A stretch of DNA of 64,000 bases. It comes from Haemaphysalis longicornis (lineage: Eukaryota > Arthropoda > Arachnida > Ixodida > Ixodidae). The stretch spans positions 323,558,941 to 323,622,940 of the forward strand of contig CM023448.1 in assembly GCA_013339765.2 (NCBI GenBank), given 5' to 3'. A program made the position numbers and the translations under genes. The notes under the pieces are model-generated. The model saw only the letters and a program-made list of their open reading frames with translations. It was not told where the DNA came from and did not search any database. Each line of letters begins with the position of its first letter. The first letter of the stretch is position 1. Shown piece after piece: positions 59,875 through 64,000 of this stretch.

Positions 59875-61407
59875 CCAAACGGGCAGAGCATCGCCCTTTT
59901 ATAACGGCATAGCTAACGCCCTCATTGATATCCAAGAGTTGTTCCATACATCGGTGTCGTCGCCCTGTCTGCTTATGGCTCGTTCTCTGGCACGCTCAGA
60001 AACTCTACAGTCCAAATGATGCAGTCTTCCTACGAATTTCGACGTATTTGTAATTAGTAGGCACACTTTTTTAGTGCAAAATCATTGTTTTTCATGAGGC
60101 AATAACAAGATGTTATCCACATCGATCGAATGGCTGGAAAAATCCACGCGTCGTGCGCCGAAATCTTGTTAAGAAATAAAGAAAACAGAGCACTTCCACC
60201 CTGTGAAGAGGGAAGAACAGCGAAAGTTGGAGCTTGATTTGCTATGTTGGGGTTTAGCTATATTGGATGCTTGCTATGTTGAATTATAGGGACAGTGTCG
60301 CGATCACTGTCACAGAAAAAGGGCACACGTGATTCATAGGTAGAGACAAATGATGTTTTTAGTGCGGCGCAAAGGCGACCGCCAAAGAGCGCGCGGCATT
60401 GCGCAATGTCCGAGGGAGAGAAACACCGCGCATGCGTGGCGAGGAGCTTACAAGACTCAGGAAAGAGGTGCAGTGGCAGAGAGGAGGCATAAAGTGCGCC
60501 TGGAACCGTACGCTCTCCGAGGTGGCTTTGCTTCACTGTGCAACACACAATGTGGGAAAGTCAGCTTACGACGACAAGGCTTACACCGATCCCCTTCGTG
60601 TCGGCTCCACCAGCAAAACGCAATGCATTGCTGTAAGGCATTTTCCTAGCCATGATATAATCCCTCTTACACCAAAATATATATACGTCACCTGACCTTT
60701 TCTGATGATTTTTTCCCATGTGCTGAAAATTGTGGGTATACGCTTGCTCTGTCGCCGAAGATGATCTGCTTGATCCTAGCCACAGACAGCTTCGCTGTAA
60801 AAGCCTTGGCAGGCATGAACAAAGCGAGCGCGCGCCCCTCGTGGCTTCATAGCGCGTGCTTCACAACGCTGCTGTTTTCCTGTTTCTCTTTGCCTTTCTT
60901 ACTTCGATCGTCTTGTCTTCTTAGTTGCCCACAGACCATTCGTAACTCCGCATTGAGTAGCTATGAATCTGTATTCTGGTGTATATATATTGTGGGATTC
61001 TACTTCACACACTAGTGATTTCCCACCCCGCAGCCATCCGCACTCGGCAAACATGCCTTGCGAGCGCCGGCTGCGGACGGGTTCGTTGTTTGCGGAGACA
61101 GACAAAGGCAGGAGGCGGCGAGGGCAAAACACCAATGCCAGCATTTATTGGGTCATTTCAGATAAGATCGAACAAAGCATGGCTGGTCGACCTCTTCAAT
61201 TCGCTTGAAATTTTTTTACCTCATTCCCGCATGTATGTAATGTGCGGATTCACAAATATTTTCGGCGGAAAAAATTTTGGCCGACTGAAAAAAAATTTGG
61301 AACCCACCCGCGTGGACCCCGGCCGCTACCTGCCCATGCGCCGCGGCCAAATTTAGCGACGTCTAGCAAAAAATATACTAATCAGGGGCGAATGGTAATT
61401 TTTATGC
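59875..61407 (+). repeat. Tandem duplication, short copy (empty-site version)
   Basis: Blocks A (59875-60743), B (60736-61137) and C (61130 to about 61407) run on without the two insertions of the long copy, each junction showing a single copy of the target sequence. Differs from the long copy by few bases (for example small indels near 60224 and 61163). Confidence 0.9.
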
Positions 61408-62769
61408 TTAATCTACGCCTGGTGTACATTTTGCGCCCAAAATATCGTTGGCTAGAAGAACATATATTTTTTGTAATAAATTTCCAAATCTTGCTCAGAG
61501 CGCATTTTGTTGTGTACTTTGCGGGCCAGTATTATCGTAAGTAATGGAGCTAGAGCGTTAAAATTTGAGTGAGGGCTGCTCCTGGCAAGCACAAATAAGG
61601 GCCGTAAATATCGTGTCTGTGCACTCTACGGTTAAAAAGTAAATGGCGCACAATTGTGAAGAAAAAACTAAAACACTAAGAGTTCAGAGGCTTATTAAAA
61701 AAAAACACTTCTTCGATTTTGCTGAAATTCTCCCCAGATGTTAACCTGTGAATGTAATTCAATGATCATTAAAAACATGTTGCATCATTTTGTTCCTGAC
61801 GCGCCTACAGCGCGAGAAAAAAAGCCTGGTCGGCCAGGTCTTCACAAGATCCTGAGACACGAAACAGTGAGAGCAACTTCCAGTGAATGTGCAGACGTTT
61901 GATAATTTTTTTTGTACCAAAGGCAAACTGTTACTTATTGATAGTATTACAGAAAATTCAGAAGCAAAACTGAAATCTTTATGTGAATTTTGGAATGAAA
62001 ATAAACAATCTGCGCACCGCTAAACGTGTACTCTTCGAAGGAAAAACGGAGGAACTCCAGATTCACGCGCATTTAAAAAAAAAAAAACGCTTCTTCGAGT
62101 TTTATGAAGCATTCCACAGATATTTTCCTCTAAACGTACTTGTGTGAGCCCTAGAAATATCGTGCGTCATTCTAAGCACAGCGCGGATACAGTCGTGCGG
62201 TGGCGAAACCGCTGCAATGTATGGTGGTAAAACGCGCAATTTGAAGGTTTTCGGATCTATTTTTATAGCTTCCTCTAGATTTCCCCAACCGCGGTCACTC
62301 TTTGTCTTACATTATCAACGCTCTTTTTTTTTGTGCGCACTGCTGCCGTGATGCGCTGTATTTGGTTCATAAGATCACCTATTTGACAAGGTGCACGCAG
62401 TCTTGTTTTTAACTCGCCTGGACGTAACTTTCGTTCGCCTGAAATCAAAGGTTCAACGGAAGCCCGTCCGGTCGGCAGCACACATGGCAAGTCTTAAAAA
62501 CGGACATCGGCCACACACGACCCCGGCGCGGGTAACGTCTCCAGGTAGCACCCCCCTCTTCGGTCCTTCTCCGGACACACTGGTTGAATTACCGAATTAG
62601 CGGCCAAACAGGAAGGCAAACGCCCTTGAGCCCGGGGGGGTCCGGGACGACACATGTGGGATCTTCATTTTTTTGTTTGAGTCGAGTGTTTTTTGGGCTT
62701 TTTCAACCGTATGCGGCGGCGGGGACTTGGCTGACAGAAAGAGCGAAAGAGGGGACTGGAAGGGGTGTA
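61408..62769. other. Unassigned AT-rich stretch
   Basis: Several A-runs (61697-61705, 62075-62088). No recognised gene. Confidence 0.35.
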
Positions 62770-62935
62770 GGAAAAAATGGTCCCGGAAAAAATGGTTCCG
62801 GAAAAAATGGTCCCGGAAGAAATGGTCCCGGAAAAATTGGTGCCGGAAAAAATGGCCCCAAAGCCAAGGTAGGAAAAAATGGTCCCGGAAAAAAAATTAG
62901 TCCTGGAAAAAAATGGTCCCAAAGCTAAGGTAGGA
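62770..62935 (+). repeat. 15-bp minisatellite (GGTCCCGGAAAAAAT), about ten units
   Basis: Units vary slightly (GGTTCC, GGTGCC, GGCCCC). One frame reads GKNGPGKNGSGKNGPGRNG. It lies in an open frame from 62584, but no domain or splice evidence supports translation. Confidence 0.93.
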
Positions 62936-63598
62936 AGAGAGAGAGTGAGACAAACATTTATTGCACTAATGAGCAGGATGTTCTCAGGGGGTGTATCACG
63001 ATTGTCCCGTGCGCAGAATCTCCGTCGCGAAAACTCCGCGACGTTAGCCCCGTGTCTCATTTGCCCCGCGTGCCATTTGCCCCAATGCCAGTTTCCCCGA
63101 CCCATTCTCCCGGGATGATATTATGGCGCGTCATTTTCTTTTGAGTGGCTATAGTTTTTTTAAATTAGAGTAAAGTAAGGTTGGACGATCTTCTCAAGAA
63201 GATTGGGTCTGGCGCTTTCCCGAAGTAGCACTGGGGCGTTATTCCTTCTTCCCTTAGCTGTGATAATTTAGATGAGGGTTCAAAGTACGGTGGCGGTAAA
63301 ACGCTTTTCTCCACCCCTACCCCCCCCCCCCCCCCCCCGTTCGGGTCTAGGACATTTCGATGCACGGACAGTTCGGTGTACGGACATTTGGGGCGCATGC
63401 ACGTTTCGGTGCGCAAGCTTCTGGGAAACGAACTATCTGGTACTTACTTGTTTTAAACAGTCATTCTATATACCCCGTAACTTGCGTTATGGAAACCAAT
63501 AAGCATGCAAGTGCTTGCACATTACGTGTGATGCCATTTTATTGGTTGCCAGTTATTTGAATAAATTGAGCATTCCATATTTATGTTTATACATGTTC
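62936..63598. other. Unassigned stretch with C-run
   Basis: Poly-C tract at about 63320-63338 and a CCCC-rich periodic segment at 63040-63110 (GCCCCG..TGCC). No gene recognised. Confidence 0.35.
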
Positions 63599-63844
63599 AC
63601 CGCCGCCGGTGGCTCATGGCTAGCGTAGGCTGTGGCACTAGGTCTCGGGTTTCGATTCCCGTCCGCGGCGGCCCGCTTTCGGATGGAGGCGAAGCAAAAA
63701 CGCCCGCGTGTGTGCGAGATTCGGTGGCACGTTAAAGATCCCAGGTGGTTCAAAATTAATCCGGAGCCCTCCCACTACGGCTCCGCCTCATTGCCTGGCG
63801 GCGTCGGCGCGTTAAACCCTTTTACACTCAATCAATCAATCAAA
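63599..63844 (+). repeat. tRNA-derived SINE, Ruka-like, copy 3
   Basis: Head with A-box-like CGGTGGCTCATGGCTAGCG (63607-63625) and B-box GGGTTTCGATTCCCGTC (63647-63663). The body has GTGCGAGATTCGGTGGCACG, and the end is GGCGCGTTAAACCC followed by ATCA repeats (63829-63843). Same family as 2985-3230, opposite orientation. Confidence 0.82.
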
Positions 63845-64000
63845 TCAAGGTTTATACCTGTTCAGGGAAACATTTATTTACGTCGACCCTTTTATTTAAC
63901 ACCACTTTATTAATTAGATTGCTCTTTATGCCGCCATGCACGTCAGCTAAGGAAATCAGGGCGAAGTTCGATGGTATTTTGCAAGTAATTCTCTCTAAAT
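63845..64000. other. Right edge of window, unassigned
   Basis: Short ordinary sequence. Confidence 0.4.

Noticed and set aside
62770..62935. Collagen-like or structural protein
   Set aside because: The G-K-N-G pattern comes from a 15-bp minisatellite and is not Gly-X-Y; no supporting gene structure.

Overview
The window looks like nuclear DNA from a hard tick (Ixodida). Its genes have long introns with canonical GT..AG sites. Dispersed repeats include a tRNA-derived SINE resembling the tick 'Ruka' family, non-LTR retrotransposons, a BEL/Pao fragment, pogo/Tigger-type and TTAA-type DNA elements, and P-superfamily elements. The only host protein gene I can support is a cellular (eukaryotic-type) RNA-dependent RNA polymerase on the + strand. 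That fits chelicerates, which kept RdRPs that insects such as Drosophila and vertebrates lost. Genus is not determinable by eye.

Layout. 1-10606 is upstream sequence: two copies of one non-LTR element (1-2009, 3960-4860), an antisense SINE (2985-3230), two (TA)n arrays, a pogo-like element end, and long stretches I cannot assign; no 5' exon or promoter of the RdRP gene was identified. 10607-46968 is the RdRP gene: ten coding exons whose phases all join, giving about 1414 residues if translation starts at 10631. It carries the catalytic DLDGDEY motif in exon 8 (39056-39076). Introns range from 50 bp to 9.7 kb and hold nearly all the repeats: a 344-bp hairpin-forming inverted repeat (intron 2), TTAA elements (introns 3 and 4), a P-like transposase remnant (intron 4), Tigger-type elements (introns 5, 6 and 9), a nested antisense LINE (intron 6), a BEL/Pao fragment (intron 8), and in intron 9 a scrambled partial copy of exon 9 behind a textbook-like arthropod core promoter. 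46969-64000 is downstream, repeat-rich DNA: a 631-bp TA-flanked element, three LINE remnants (48740-52823), a tandem duplication (54804-61407) in which one copy carries two transposon insertions that the other lacks, a GKNG-type minisatellite, and a SINE.

How it fits together. The RdRP is expected to make dsRNA from RNA templates and feed Dicer/Argonaute small-RNA pathways, which in animals that keep RdRPs act on transposons, viruses and some genes. The gene itself is full of antisense transposons, a long foldback and a permuted copy of its own exon, all plausible dsRNA sources, so self-targeting or autoregulation is a testable hypothesis (inference only). The most unusual items are the promoter plus permuted exon 9 unit at 44618-45376, and the natural 'filled versus empty site' comparison at 54804-61407, which defines a THAP-encoding P-like transposon (58031-59585) with target duplications.
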